A stretch of 64,000 nt of DNA from Pseudomonadota bacterium (GTDB lineage Bacteria; Pseudomonadota; Alphaproteobacteria; Rhizobiales; Pleomorphomonadaceae), in the NCBI GenBank assembly GCA_023436885.1, contig JAEZHI010000047.1, positions 50,380-114,379 on the forward strand, written 5' to 3'. The translations under genes were made by a program, and so were the position numbers. The number at the start of each line of letters is the position of its first letter. Position 1 is the stretch's first letter. This document shows, piece by piece, positions 43,857-51,653 of the stretch. The notes under the pieces are model-generated. The model was not told the DNA's origin. It saw only the letters and a list, made by a program, of their open reading frames with translations, and ran no database searches.

Positions 43857-44828
43857 TCAGCGGCTGTAATCGACGGGGGAAAGGCCAAGCTCGGCGGCGA
43901 TGGCATCGTTGGTGGCGGCGCGGTCGGCCTCGTCCTTGAAGCGGACGTAATGCAGACGCGGGAAGCGGCGCTCAAGATAGTTCATGCCCTTGAAGGGGCT
44001 GGTCTTCGCCAGGATGATCAGCGGCTGGCCGGGATGCGGCGTTTTGGCCGCCCAGCGCAGTGCGCCGAGATCATGGCCGTCGACTTCCGCCACGACGGCG
44101 CCGAAAGCCTCGAACTTGGCCCTGATGTCGCGCACGTCCATCACGCTGGACATGGCGCCATCGCACTGCTGTTCGTTGACGTCAACGATGGCGTGCAGCG
44201 TGTCGATGCCATGATAGGCGGCCGCCTGGACCGCCTCCCAGGTCTGGCCTTCCTCGACCTCGCCGTCCGACATGAACACCCAGACGCGGCCGGTCTCGCC
44301 CTTGCGCCGGCGCCCCCAGGCAAGGCCCGCCGCAGTCGAAAGGCCAACGCCGAGGGTGCCGTTGTGCACCTCCATGCCTGGCGAATGCTCGGCGCCGATC
44401 ATCTCGACCGACGAGCCGTCGCGGTTGAACTGGCCGAGCGCTTCCGGAGCGAGCCGACCGACCTCGATCAGCGTCGCATAGGCGACCAGCGCATAATGCG
44501 CCGGCGCGAAAATCAGCCGGTCGAACTGGGGCAGCGCCGGGCCGTTGTAGCCGGCGCCCGTGTGATAATCGGTATTGATGGCCGACGGCACGCCGCCAAA
44601 TGGCTCGGGCACCGGCGGCAGCGTCGGCTCGCCGATATGGAGCTCTTCGTTGTAGAGCCAGGCCAGCTGCTCGGCCGCCGAACAGGCCTGGCTCAGATAG
44701 CCGCCGTTGTTGCGGATGGTGTGTTCGAACACGCGCCGCCTGATGCCGAGCGCGATCTCCTCGGTGAGTCTCGAATTGCTGACGCGCGCGGTCTTGCGGG
44801 TCTTGGTCGTTGTCGGTCGGGTGGCCAT
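43857..44828 (-). CDS. Transketolase N-terminal subunit (ThDP-binding domain)
   Basis: 323 residues. The thiamine diphosphate motif is FMSDGEVEEGQTWEAVQAAA (residues 185-204) ending in NEQQCDG at 218-224; in place of GDG it has SDG. Other transketolase N-domain landmarks are GIRRRVFEHTIRNNGGYLSQ, RLIFAPAHYALVAYATLIEVG and GAEHSPGMEVHNGTLGVGLS. An unusual basic tail of about 20 residues precedes the domain. Start ATG 44828 overlaps the stop of a tiny upstream reading frame (TGATG). Works with the C-terminal subunit. Confidence 0.9.
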   Translation of the reverse strand: MATRPTTTKTRKTARVSNSRLTEEIALGIRRRVFEHTIRNNGGYLSQACSAAEQLAWLYNEELHIGEPTLPPVPEPFGGVPSAINTDYHTGAGYNGPALPQFDRLIFAPAHYALVAYATLIEVGRLAPEALGQFNRDGSSVEMIGAEHSPGMEVHNGTLGVGLSTAAGLAWGRRRKGETGRVWVFMSDGEVEEGQTWEAVQAAAYHGIDTLHAIVDVNEQQCDGAMSSVMDVRDIRAKFEAFGAVVAEVDGHDLGALRWAAKTPHPGQPLIILAKTSPFKGMNYLERRFPRLHYVRFKDEADRAATNDAIAAELGLSPVDYSR

Positions 44829-44926
44829 CAGAGTCTCCGGCGGTGCTGGATGATGGAAAAGGCGAGCGCTACGCCGAGGATCAGCCTCGACAGCGCGTCG
44901 TTGAGGTTTGGGCCGATGGCGACCAT
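44828..44926 (-). CDS. Possible 32-residue hydrophobic peptide upstream of the transketolase genes
   Basis: An ATG at 44926 opens a short frame (MVAIGPNLNDALSRLILGVA then a hydrophobic stretch and HRRRL) whose stop overlaps the transketolase ATG as TGATG. It occupies most of the 114-base gap after the SorC gene. The hydrophobic run with basic end looks like the C-terminal helix of a sugar permease, so it may be the last remnant of a lost RbsC-type permease or a coupling leader peptide. GTG and TTG starts at 44932 and 44935 are alternatives; no strong ribosome site. Confidence 0.3.
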   Translation of the reverse strand: MVAIGPNLNDALSRLILGVALAFSIIQHRRRL

Positions 44927-44942
44927 CGCCACCAACCCGTCT

Positions 44943-45920
44943 TCATTTTCGCGGCGATTTAAGCAACTCCTCTCCCGTCGACTTGTCGGTAACCAGGTAA
45001 CGGGCATATCCCCCCAGAAGAGCTGCGCGGATCGCTGTGACCTTGTCGGGGCCCGACGAGACAAGGATGCCGTTGCCGACAGCCTGGATCTCGGAGAGCT
45101 CCATGCCGATGATCCGGCCATCGAGATCGCCCTCGATCGGGTTGCCTTCGGCATCGATGAAACGGGCCGACAGAACGCCGACGGCACCACGCCGCACATA
45201 GGCGCGAACATCCTCCACCGTTGCGATGCCGGACAGCACGAGCTGGGTATCGTCGGAGACATTGCCGACGGAAAACAGCGTCTTGCTGAGCGAACGCAGG
45301 GCGCGCAACTGCTCGGCAATCACCGGCTCACGCCTCAGGGCATCGGCAACGTCGCGGTTCGACAGGATGGCCGGCGCATGCAAGGTGAAGCATTCGGCGT
45401 TGAGACTGCTGGCGATGCGGATGGCCGACGTCTCGGGGGCGGGAAGATGCCGCGATTTCTTCGAGCCGATCATCTGGTAGACGCTGAGCCCCGGCACCGT
45501 GCCGCGCGGCATTTCCTCGGCGAGCCAATGGATGGTCTGCCCCCAGGCGACGCCCAGGGAGTCATCGGGTTCGAGCAGATCGAACACAGCCATGGCGCCG
45601 ACCTGTGCCAGCTGACGGCGAGCGTGCTGAGCCGCCTCGCTCGAAGAGCCGGCCGCGACGGATGGCTCGTCGATCAGGAACACATCGGCAAGGCCGTAGG
45701 CAGCCCTCAGTTCCCGCGACAGGCTGGAAGCGGCAAAGGACAGGCCATCGATGCGAATATCGACGATGCCGAGCTCCCGGGCCTGACGGAGATAGCCGAC
45801 CACGGTGGGGCGCGAGACGCCGAGGCGCCGGGCGATATCGCCCTGCGTCAGCCCCTCCTTGTAGTAAAGGAGCGCCACATTGGCGAGCAGCGCGTCATGG
45901 CTTTTGGGCGCGAGCGTCAC
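44943..45920 (-). CDS. SorC-family transcriptional regulator
   Basis: 325 residues from GTG 45920, overlapping the PfkB gene by four bases. The N-terminal helix-turn-helix is LTQGDIARRLGVSRPTVVGY; the rest is the SorC sugar-phosphate-binding domain, with LGVAWGQTIHWLAEE near 120 and the C-terminal KVTAIRAALLGGYARYLVTD. SorC/CggR-type regulators sense phosphorylated sugars. Lying in the middle of the sugar-kinase/aldolase/transketolase operon, it is expected to regulate it in response to a pathway phosphate ester. Confidence 0.9.
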   Translation of the reverse strand: MTLAPKSHDALLANVALLYYKEGLTQGDIARRLGVSRPTVVGYLRQARELGIVDIRIDGLSFAASSLSRELRAAYGLADVFLIDEPSVAAGSSSEAAQHARRQLAQVGAMAVFDLLEPDDSLGVAWGQTIHWLAEEMPRGTVPGLSVYQMIGSKKSRHLPAPETSAIRIASSLNAECFTLHAPAILSNRDVADALRREPVIAEQLRALRSLSKTLFSVGNVSDDTQLVLSGIATVEDVRAYVRRGAVGVLSARFIDAEGNPIEGDLDGRIIGMELSEIQAVGNGILVSSGPDKVTAIRAALLGGYARYLVTDKSTGEELLKSPRK

Positions 45921-46864
45921 GGGCGTGTTTCCGTGCTGGTCATGAAGCGGCGCACCTGATCGTAGTCGACAACGCCCGCATCCGACCCGAGCCCGGTGGC
46001 GACCAGCGCGGCGGTCGCCGAACCCAGCCGGCAGGCTTCGCGCAGATCCAGCCCCTTGGCGAGGCCGGCGATAAAGCCACCGCAGTAGCTGTCGCCGCAG
46101 CCGGTCGTGTCAGAAACCTCCACCTTGTAGGCGGGTGTGCGAAAGGCTTCGCCAGCGGCGGTTCGCGTATAGGAGCCTTCGCTACCGAGCTTGAACACCA
46201 CGGCACCGGCGCCGCGTTCGATGAAGAAGCGCGCCGCAGCCTCGACATCCGTCAGGCCCGAGAGATAGGCAGCCTCTTCGAAAGACGGCATGAAATAGTC
46301 GATGTGCGGCAGGAGTTCATCGAGCAGGCCCAGCGTTCCAGGGTTCGGCGCGATGAGATCGAAGGTCGTGGTCAGGCCCCGGGCCTTGGCATGGGCGAGA
46401 AGCTTGCCGCTCTGTCCGCCGTCCATGGCCGCGAGCAGACCGGTACCGCCAAGATGCAGGAAACGAGCATCGGTGACGGTGTCAAAATCCGTCTCCTTAA
46501 CGAAGAGATGGTCGGAAGCGCCCCGGCAATGCAACGCTGGGCGTTCGCCATTGGGGCGAATGGTCAGGATGGTGGCCGAGGTCGCGGCCTTGTTGGTGCG
46601 CTGGATCAGGCTGAGGTCGATCCCGAGCCGCTGATAGGCGGAGAGGATGAAATCCGCCTTTTCGTCGTTGCCGAGACAGGCGGCGGTCGCGGTCCTGAGG
46701 CCGAGCTTGGCCGCATTCAGTAAGGCGCCGGCAGCGGTGCCGGCCGGGTTGAGGCGGATCTCGTCGATGAAGGCGACGCCGCCGCCCGCCGGAACGGCTT
46801 CCACCGGCCGCCCGGCCACGTCGAGGATCGTCAGGCCAACGAAGACAGCGTCGAACTTTGCCAC
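45917..46864 (-). CDS. PfkB-family carbohydrate kinase
   Basis: 315 residues. The PfkB signatures are present: NPAGTAAGALLNAAKLGLRT near residue 39 (substrate-binding region) and DTTGCGDSYCGGFIAGLAKG near 248, containing the anion hole and catalytic Asp of GCGD. Family members phosphorylate ribose, fructose, nucleosides or related sugars with ATP. A second kinase of another family (FGGY) is in the same operon, so the two probably act on different intermediates. Substrate not predictable. Confidence 0.88.
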   Translation of the reverse strand: MAKFDAVFVGLTILDVAGRPVEAVPAGGGVAFIDEIRLNPAGTAAGALLNAAKLGLRTATAACLGNDEKADFILSAYQRLGIDLSLIQRTNKAATSATILTIRPNGERPALHCRGASDHLFVKETDFDTVTDARFLHLGGTGLLAAMDGGQSGKLLAHAKARGLTTTFDLIAPNPGTLGLLDELLPHIDYFMPSFEEAAYLSGLTDVEAAARFFIERGAGAVVFKLGSEGSYTRTAAGEAFRTPAYKVEVSDTTGCGDSYCGGFIAGLAKGLDLREACRLGSATAALVATGLGSDAGVVDYDQVRRFMTSTETRP

Positions 46865-46879
46865 GATACGCCCCCCGTC

Positions 46880-47545
46880 TCAGGAGTTGACCGCCTTGGT
46901 ACCGCCCTGCCCGTAGTGGCGGCGGAACCAGGCGTAGCAGCGGTCGATCTCCTCCTGCGGCATCTCCTCGACCGGCCCGCGCAGCAGCGCGAGATGGGTG
47001 GTCTTGGCCGCCTCTTCGAGATAGAGGGCGATCGACGTCGCCTCGGTCGCCGACTTGCCGAGCGTGAAGACGCCATGAGCCTGAACAAGGGCGGCGAGCC
47101 CGCCGGCCGCCGCCTTGACGACGGCCTCGCCTGTCTCGACTTCGCCCGGCGTCGCATAGGGCGCGCAGGGCACATCGCGGCCGAGGATGTGAGTGATCGG
47201 TGTCAGCACAGCTGGAATGCGCTCGCCGCGCGCCGCAAAGCTGGTGGCATAGGGCGAATGGGTATGGGTGATGCCGAAAACGTCCGGCCGGCGCTTGTAG
47301 ATGTAAAGGTGGATGCCGGTATCGACCGATGGCTTGAGGTCTCCTTCGACGACGACGCCTTCGGGGTCGACCACGACGAGCTTGTCCGGCGTGAGCTTGG
47401 AGAACTTTACCCCGCTCGGCTTGATGACGATCAGGCCGGTCTCGGGGTCGCGGCCGGATACGTTGCCGCCGGAGCCGACCACCAGTCCGTTGAGCGGCAG
47501 TTCCAGGTTCTGTTCGCAGACCTCTTCGCGCAGGGCTTCAAGCAT
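46880..47545 (-). CDS. Class II aldolase/adducin-family protein (AraD/Ald2-like)
   Basis: 221 residues. Zinc aldolase/epimerase motifs are visible: GSGGNVSGRDPETG and IKPSGVKFSKL near residues 24-50, GITHTHSPYATSFAARG (two His metal ligands, near 91-107) and VQAHGVFTLGKS near 153 (third His). The family includes L-fuculose-phosphate aldolase, L-ribulose-5-phosphate 4-epimerase, MtnB dehydratase and the Ald2 aldolase that splits 5-methylthio- or 5-deoxyribulose 1-phosphate into DHAP and an aldehyde. Proximity to mtnA and to an alcohol dehydrogenase, whose gene overlaps it by eight bases, makes the Ald2 role attractive. Confidence 0.82.
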   Translation of the reverse strand: MLEALREEVCEQNLELPLNGLVVGSGGNVSGRDPETGLIVIKPSGVKFSKLTPDKLVVVDPEGVVVEGDLKPSVDTGIHLYIYKRRPDVFGITHTHSPYATSFAARGERIPAVLTPITHILGRDVPCAPYATPGEVETGEAVVKAAAGGLAALVQAHGVFTLGKSATEATSIALYLEEAAKTTHLALLRGPVEEMPQEEIDRCYAWFRRHYGQGGTKAVNS

Positions 47546-48611
47546 GGGACTTCTCCTCGGCGCGGCGGGCCGGTCGGCCGTTGGGATAGACGATGATCTT
47601 CAGGGACTCGCCGGCGTTCACCAGCGTGCGAAACGCCTCGGCCGAGTCTTCGATTCCGAAATGGTGGGTGATCGCCGCTTCCGGGCGGACCCTGCCGGCG
47701 GTGAGCAGACGGAGGTAGGCGTAGGTGTCGGTGTGGTCGCTGGAGTATTTCGAGGTGACGGTGATCTCGTCGAAATAGGCCCTGTTGCCGTCGCGAACCC
47801 AGGGCGTATCCGGCGGCAAGGGCGCGCCGAGATGCAGAGTGCCGCCCACTTCCACCAGCCGCCCGGCGAGATCCCAGGCGGGCGCCACCGGCGCGATGGC
47901 GACGACCACATCGGCAAGGAGACCGCCATTGACGGCGCGCAGCGCCTCGACGGCATCGACCTTGCCGGGGTTGATCGCATGGTTGGCGCCGAGCTCCAGC
48001 GCCTTGGCGAGACGCCAGTCGGAATAGTCGAGCGCGATCACCTGTCCGGCACCGAACAGCGGCGCCATGTGCACGAAGCCCTGCCCCATGAAGCCGGCGC
48101 CGACCACGGCGACCGTGTCGCCGGGCTGGATGCCGGAGACCTTGAGACCGCCGATCACGCAGGACCACGGCTCGATGGTCACCGCCGCCGCGTCGCTGAT
48201 ATCCCCGGGAATCCGATGAACGTCGACGGCAAGATGGGCCGCACTGACGCGGTAATACTGGCAGAGCGCGCCGGGATCGAGCCGAGTGCTGGAGTAATAG
48301 GGATCGCGGGTGAAGTGCCCGCGCAGCGACCAGTGAGATCGCACGCGGCCAACGTGATGGTTGACGAACAGCCGCTCGCCGAGCCGGAACTCCGTGACAT
48401 CGGCGCCGACGGCCACCACCTCGCCGACAGGCTCGTGGCCGAGCACCTTCGGCTGGCTCTTCTTGTACCAGGGCATCGCCTCGCCACCGCAGAGGCCTGA
48501 CGCCAGCGTACGCAGCAGGATGTCGCCCGGTCCGATTTCCGGGATGGGGCGATCCTCGACGCGAACATCCTCGTGTGAATAGTAGACGGCGGCACGCATG
48601 GTGTCGGTCAT
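47538..48611 (-). CDS. Zinc-type MDR alcohol dehydrogenase
   Basis: 357 residues from ATG 48611, overlapping the kinase gene (ATGA); a longer reading to 48965 lies antisense-like within that kinase and is rejected. The catalytic zinc motif is GLCGGEAMPWY (Cys41) with VLGHEPVGEV (His59, Glu60), and the cofactor fold is VGAGFMGQGFVHM near 184. The four-cysteine structural zinc lobe is absent, replaced by NHHVGRVRSHW. It interconverts an alcohol and aldehyde or ketone with NAD(P). In an Ald2-type pathway it would reduce the aldehyde leaving the aldolase. Confidence 0.85.
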   Translation of the reverse strand: MTDTMRAAVYYSHEDVRVEDRPIPEIGPGDILLRTLASGLCGGEAMPWYKKSQPKVLGHEPVGEVVAVGADVTEFRLGERLFVNHHVGRVRSHWSLRGHFTRDPYYSSTRLDPGALCQYYRVSAAHLAVDVHRIPGDISDAAAVTIEPWSCVIGGLKVSGIQPGDTVAVVGAGFMGQGFVHMAPLFGAGQVIALDYSDWRLAKALELGANHAINPGKVDAVEALRAVNGGLLADVVVAIAPVAPAWDLAGRLVEVGGTLHLGAPLPPDTPWVRDGNRAYFDEITVTSKYSSDHTDTYAYLRLLTAGRVRPEAAITHHFGIEDSAEAFRTLVNAGESLKIIVYPNGRPARRAEEKSHA

Positions 48612-50134
48612 GAACGGTCTCCAACGGAGCGCAGGGCTGCTTTCCGGGCGCCCCAGAGTGGTGACGAAAGACCGCTGACGTCCTCGTAGAGATCGAACAG
48701 CCGCTCGTAGGTTTCGACAGCCTCGGGGCTTGGAACGTGGCGACGCTGCTCCTCGGGGCGGTGAGGCGGCGCTTCGATGTCGATCCGCCCGACGGCGGCG
48801 GCGGCGATCAGCGCCGAACCCCAGAGGCCGTGATCGCTGGCATCCGAGGCGACGATGGTCGTGCCAAGAACGTTGGCGAGAACATCGCACCAGAAGGCGT
48901 TGCGGCCGCCACCGCCGGTCAGAAATACCTGGGCGGGACGGCCGAGACCGGTCGACCGGAAGCAATGCCTGAGGGAGAGGGCCACGCCTTCGAGTACGGC
49001 CCGCGCAAGGTCGGCACGCGTTGTCGCCGTGGTCAGGCCGTGAAAGGCGCCTGTCGCCTGCGGGGCGACGAAAGGCGCCCGTTCTCCAGCAAGGTAAGGC
49101 AGGAAAAGCACGCCGTTGCTGCCGGGCGGGGATGACGCGGCGAGACGGGCGAAGGCAGCGGACACCTCACCGGCATCGCCCGACGCGGCAAGGTCGGGAT
49201 TGACGGACAGGAACCAGTCGTAGGCCTGGGTGCCGGTGAGCGGGGCCACGACCCGGATGAAGCGATCGGCATAGGAATGGGCCAAGGTGGCGCCCACCGG
49301 TTCGCCAGCGAAGGCTTCTGGCTCCGTCACGATGTTGAGCATCGCCGTGGTACCGAGCACCAGATAGACATCGCCGGGGCGCCCGAGCCCCATGCCGACC
49401 ATCTGGGCGCCAAGGTCGATGGTGCCTGTGGCGACCGGCGTTCCCTCGGCAAGCCCCAAGCGCGCCGCTGCCTCTCCGGTTAGCCCGCCCTTGAGGTCGA
49501 TGGACCGAGAAATCGCCGGCAGACGGGAGGCATGGCGAGCAATGCCGAGCAGATCGAAAGCGTCCGGCGCATAGGTCCGCGTCTCGATATCAAGAAAGGG
49601 GATCGAGGCATCGGAATAATCGGTGGAGATCACCCCCGTCAGCTTCAGGGTGATCCAGTCCTTGCAGAACAGGACGTGACGAATTCGCTCGGCACTGGCC
49701 GGTTCGTTGTCCTCAAGCCAGCGCAACAGCGTTCCGGCCGTCCCGGCCCAGTTGGACGTGCGGCTATAGCGCGAGAGCTTGCCAGACGTGCCGTCGGCGA
49801 TCCAGTCGAGAACGAGATCATCGGCGCGGGCATCGTTCCACAGGATGGCGTTGCGCACCGGCTGAAGCTCGGCGTCGAGCGCCCAGAGGCCATCGCCCTG
49901 CCCCGACACGCCGATGGCGGCAATCGGAACGTCAGCTGCGTTGCCCGCCCGGCGCATCACCTCTTCGGCGAGCAGCCATACCTCGTCCATGTCCTGCTCG
50001 GACCAGCCGGGGTGCGGACGGATCGACCGGCTGGGCAGCGAGGCGGCACCGAGACAACGGCCGGTGGGCGTGTAGACGGCCGCCTTTACCGACGTCGACC
50101 CCACATCGACACCCAGATAGGCCGCCTCGGACAT
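48608..50134 (-). CDS. FGGY-family carbohydrate kinase
   Basis: 508 residues from ATG 50134 (GAGGG upstream; a GTG six bases earlier is possible). The phosphate-1 motif LGVDVGSTSVKAAVYTPTG, GVSGQGDGLWALD near 80, and the C-terminal FLTGGGGRNAFWCDVLANVL with adenosine motif are clear. The sequence pattern is closest, by memory, to L-xylulose and erythritol kinases. It phosphorylates a polyol or ketose. First gene of the 10.7-kb coupled operon that ends with the molybdoenzyme. Confidence 0.88.
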   Translation of the reverse strand: MSEAAYLGVDVGSTSVKAAVYTPTGRCLGAASLPSRSIRPHPGWSEQDMDEVWLLAEEVMRRAGNAADVPIAAIGVSGQGDGLWALDAELQPVRNAILWNDARADDLVLDWIADGTSGKLSRYSRTSNWAGTAGTLLRWLEDNEPASAERIRHVLFCKDWITLKLTGVISTDYSDASIPFLDIETRTYAPDAFDLLGIARHASRLPAISRSIDLKGGLTGEAAARLGLAEGTPVATGTIDLGAQMVGMGLGRPGDVYLVLGTTAMLNIVTEPEAFAGEPVGATLAHSYADRFIRVVAPLTGTQAYDWFLSVNPDLAASGDAGEVSAAFARLAASSPPGSNGVLFLPYLAGERAPFVAPQATGAFHGLTTATTRADLARAVLEGVALSLRHCFRSTGLGRPAQVFLTGGGGRNAFWCDVLANVLGTTIVASDASDHGLWGSALIAAAAVGRIDIEAPPHRPEEQRRHVPSPEAVETYERLFDLYEDVSGLSSPLWGARKAALRSVGDRS

Positions 50135-50334
50135 CCTCACCCTCGTCGCGTTTTACATTTGACGCTGAAATTTACAGATGTTCGATCGGAGTTGTAGGCA
50201 ATTTGTCCCAAGAGTTGGCCTGCTCGGGAAAAATCCGAGCGCTCCCAAAAGCGGAACAGACCCATGAAAAAACTCCGGCCCAGCGCGAGGCCGGACCGGA
50301 GTCTTGAGTGTCGGAAAGTGACAGCCGAACCCGC
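50135..50334. promoter_or_regulatory. Intergenic space upstream of the FGGY kinase operon
   Basis: About 200 bases, AT-richer than the genes. Two similar elements, TTTACATTTG and TTTACAGATG, lie near 50152-50180 just upstream of the kinase start and are candidate direct-repeat sites for the SorC regulator. The distal part carries the terminator of the binding-protein gene. Confidence 0.4.
50267..50303 (-). terminator. Rho-independent terminator after the sugar-binding-protein gene
   Basis: In minus-strand sense, ACTCCGGTCCGG and the matching GGCCGGAGT form a stem around a GCGC-containing loop, followed directly by six Ts. It lies about 32 bases beyond the stop codon of the gene at 50335-51387. 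It would separate a highly expressed binding protein from the kinase operon. Confidence 0.78.
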
Positions 50335-51387
50335 TTACTTGCTGGCGACCGGAATCCACGGCGAGAGAGCGACGTCGCTTTCGTTGAACGACGGCACCTT
50401 GGCCGCCAGTTCTTCGATGGTGGTCACGCCGGCGGCGCGCAGGCCGGCCTGGGTCAGGAGGGTCGGCTTGATGACGAGATTGTGGTCGACGGGTTCGCCG
50501 GCCACCAGCTTGGCGGCGGCGCGAATGGCGGCGGCGCCGACCAGGGCCGGATTGGTGGCGACCGTCGCAACCCACGGGCTGCCGTCGGCGATGATCTCCT
50601 GGATGTCGGCCGTGGACACGTCGGCCGAATAGATCTTCAGCTTGCTGGCCGTCCCGAGTTCGGTGGCGGCGAGCTTCACGCCACGGGCAAACTCGTCATA
50701 GGGGGCGAAGACGACGGAGATATCCGGGTTGGCGCGCAGCACGGCCTTGGCCTGGTCGGAGGTGGAGAGCGCCGTCGTCGCGTTGACCACGCCGAATTGC
50801 GCCTTTTCGATCACGCCGGCATTGGTCTTCTTGAATTCCTGCCAGACCTCGTTGCGGCGGTCGAGCGGCGCAAAGCCGGCGACATAGGCATAGCCGGCCT
50901 TGAAGCTGGTGCCGTTGTCCTTCACCGCCTGTTCGAGAGCGAGGCGAGCGAGTTCATGGTCGCTCTGCTCGACCTGCGGCACAGCGGGATTGTCGATGTT
51001 GACGTCGAAGGCAACCACCTTGATGCCGGCGTCGAGCGCCTTCTGCACCACGTCGCGCAACGCTTCCGGTTCGCCATGGTCGATGACGATCGCCTTGACG
51101 CCGAGATTGATCGCCTGCTCGATCTGCAGGCGTTGCTCGGCGCTGTCCTGACGGCCGGGGAACACCTGCAGGTCGACGCCGATGGCTGCCGACTGAGCCT
51201 TGGCCCCGGCCTGGACGGCGGCAAAGAAGTCGCCGGCGGAGATGTAGCCGACCAGCGCGATCTTGACGCCGCCCTTGTCGAAGGGTGCCGGTGCGCCGGA
51301 CAATCCGGCGGCAAGCGACGCGCCGGCAAGCAGCAGGGACGCCAGAACCGCAGCCGTAGAAGCGGCCGCCTTGCTGATGAAACTCAT
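50335..51387 (-). CDS. Orphan ribose-type sugar-binding protein (CUT2-like)
   Basis: 350 residues from ATG 51387 (GGGGGAAAA upstream); longer reading to 51465 rejected. Signal peptide MSFISKAAASTAAVLASLLL followed by AGASLAA predicts periplasmic location. Type I binding-protein fold from KIALVGYISAGDFFAAVQAG onward, with VDLQVFPGRQDSAEQRLQIE and FAPYDEFARGVKLAATELG. It has no ATPase or permease gene next to it; the operon it heads continues with sugar kinases. It may use the RbsA/RbsC-like proteins at 35139-37708 or a distant set, or act as a sensor. Followed by a strong terminator. Confidence 0.88.
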   Translation of the reverse strand: MSFISKAAASTAAVLASLLLAGASLAAGLSGAPAPFDKGGVKIALVGYISAGDFFAAVQAGAKAQSAAIGVDLQVFPGRQDSAEQRLQIEQAINLGVKAIVIDHGEPEALRDVVQKALDAGIKVVAFDVNIDNPAVPQVEQSDHELARLALEQAVKDNGTSFKAGYAYVAGFAPLDRRNEVWQEFKKTNAGVIEKAQFGVVNATTALSTSDQAKAVLRANPDISVVFAPYDEFARGVKLAATELGTASKLKIYSADVSTADIQEIIADGSPWVATVATNPALVGAAAIRAAAKLVAGEPVDHNLVIKPTLLTQAGLRAAGVTTIEELAAKVPSFNESDVALSPWIPVASK

Positions 51388-51653
51388 GGATTTTCCCCCA
51401 AGCGGCCTCAAGGCCGGATGTAAATCGAGACGGTGCTGCCACCTCAGCCGATGGACGTGTCGCAAACCGTGACCTAAGGATATTTATCTATCGACAAACT
51501 AGTCAAAGAACGTCCGCGACCCGATTTGAGGGGAAGAGCCATGTTTGGTTCGCGGCAAGCGGCGGAGAGAGAAAACTGTTTCTCCCCATCGCCGTTCGGT
51601 CACGCTATGGCTGCACGCGAAGGGCTCGTGCTGACGAGGAAAGGAAACGCTGC
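51388..51653. promoter_or_regulatory. Divergent promoter region between orphan binding protein and mtnA
   Basis: A 266-base space containing promoters for both directions, most AT-rich around 51476-51510. No perfect palindrome longer than eight bases and no known riboswitch pattern was recognised. The shared location argues for coordinated control of mtnA and the kinase/RuBisCO-like operon. Confidence 0.45.

Noticed and set aside
43950..45959. 669-codon open frame on the plus strand
   Set aside because: Antisense to the transketolase N-subunit and SorC genes, both strongly supported; no ribosome site or recognisable domain.
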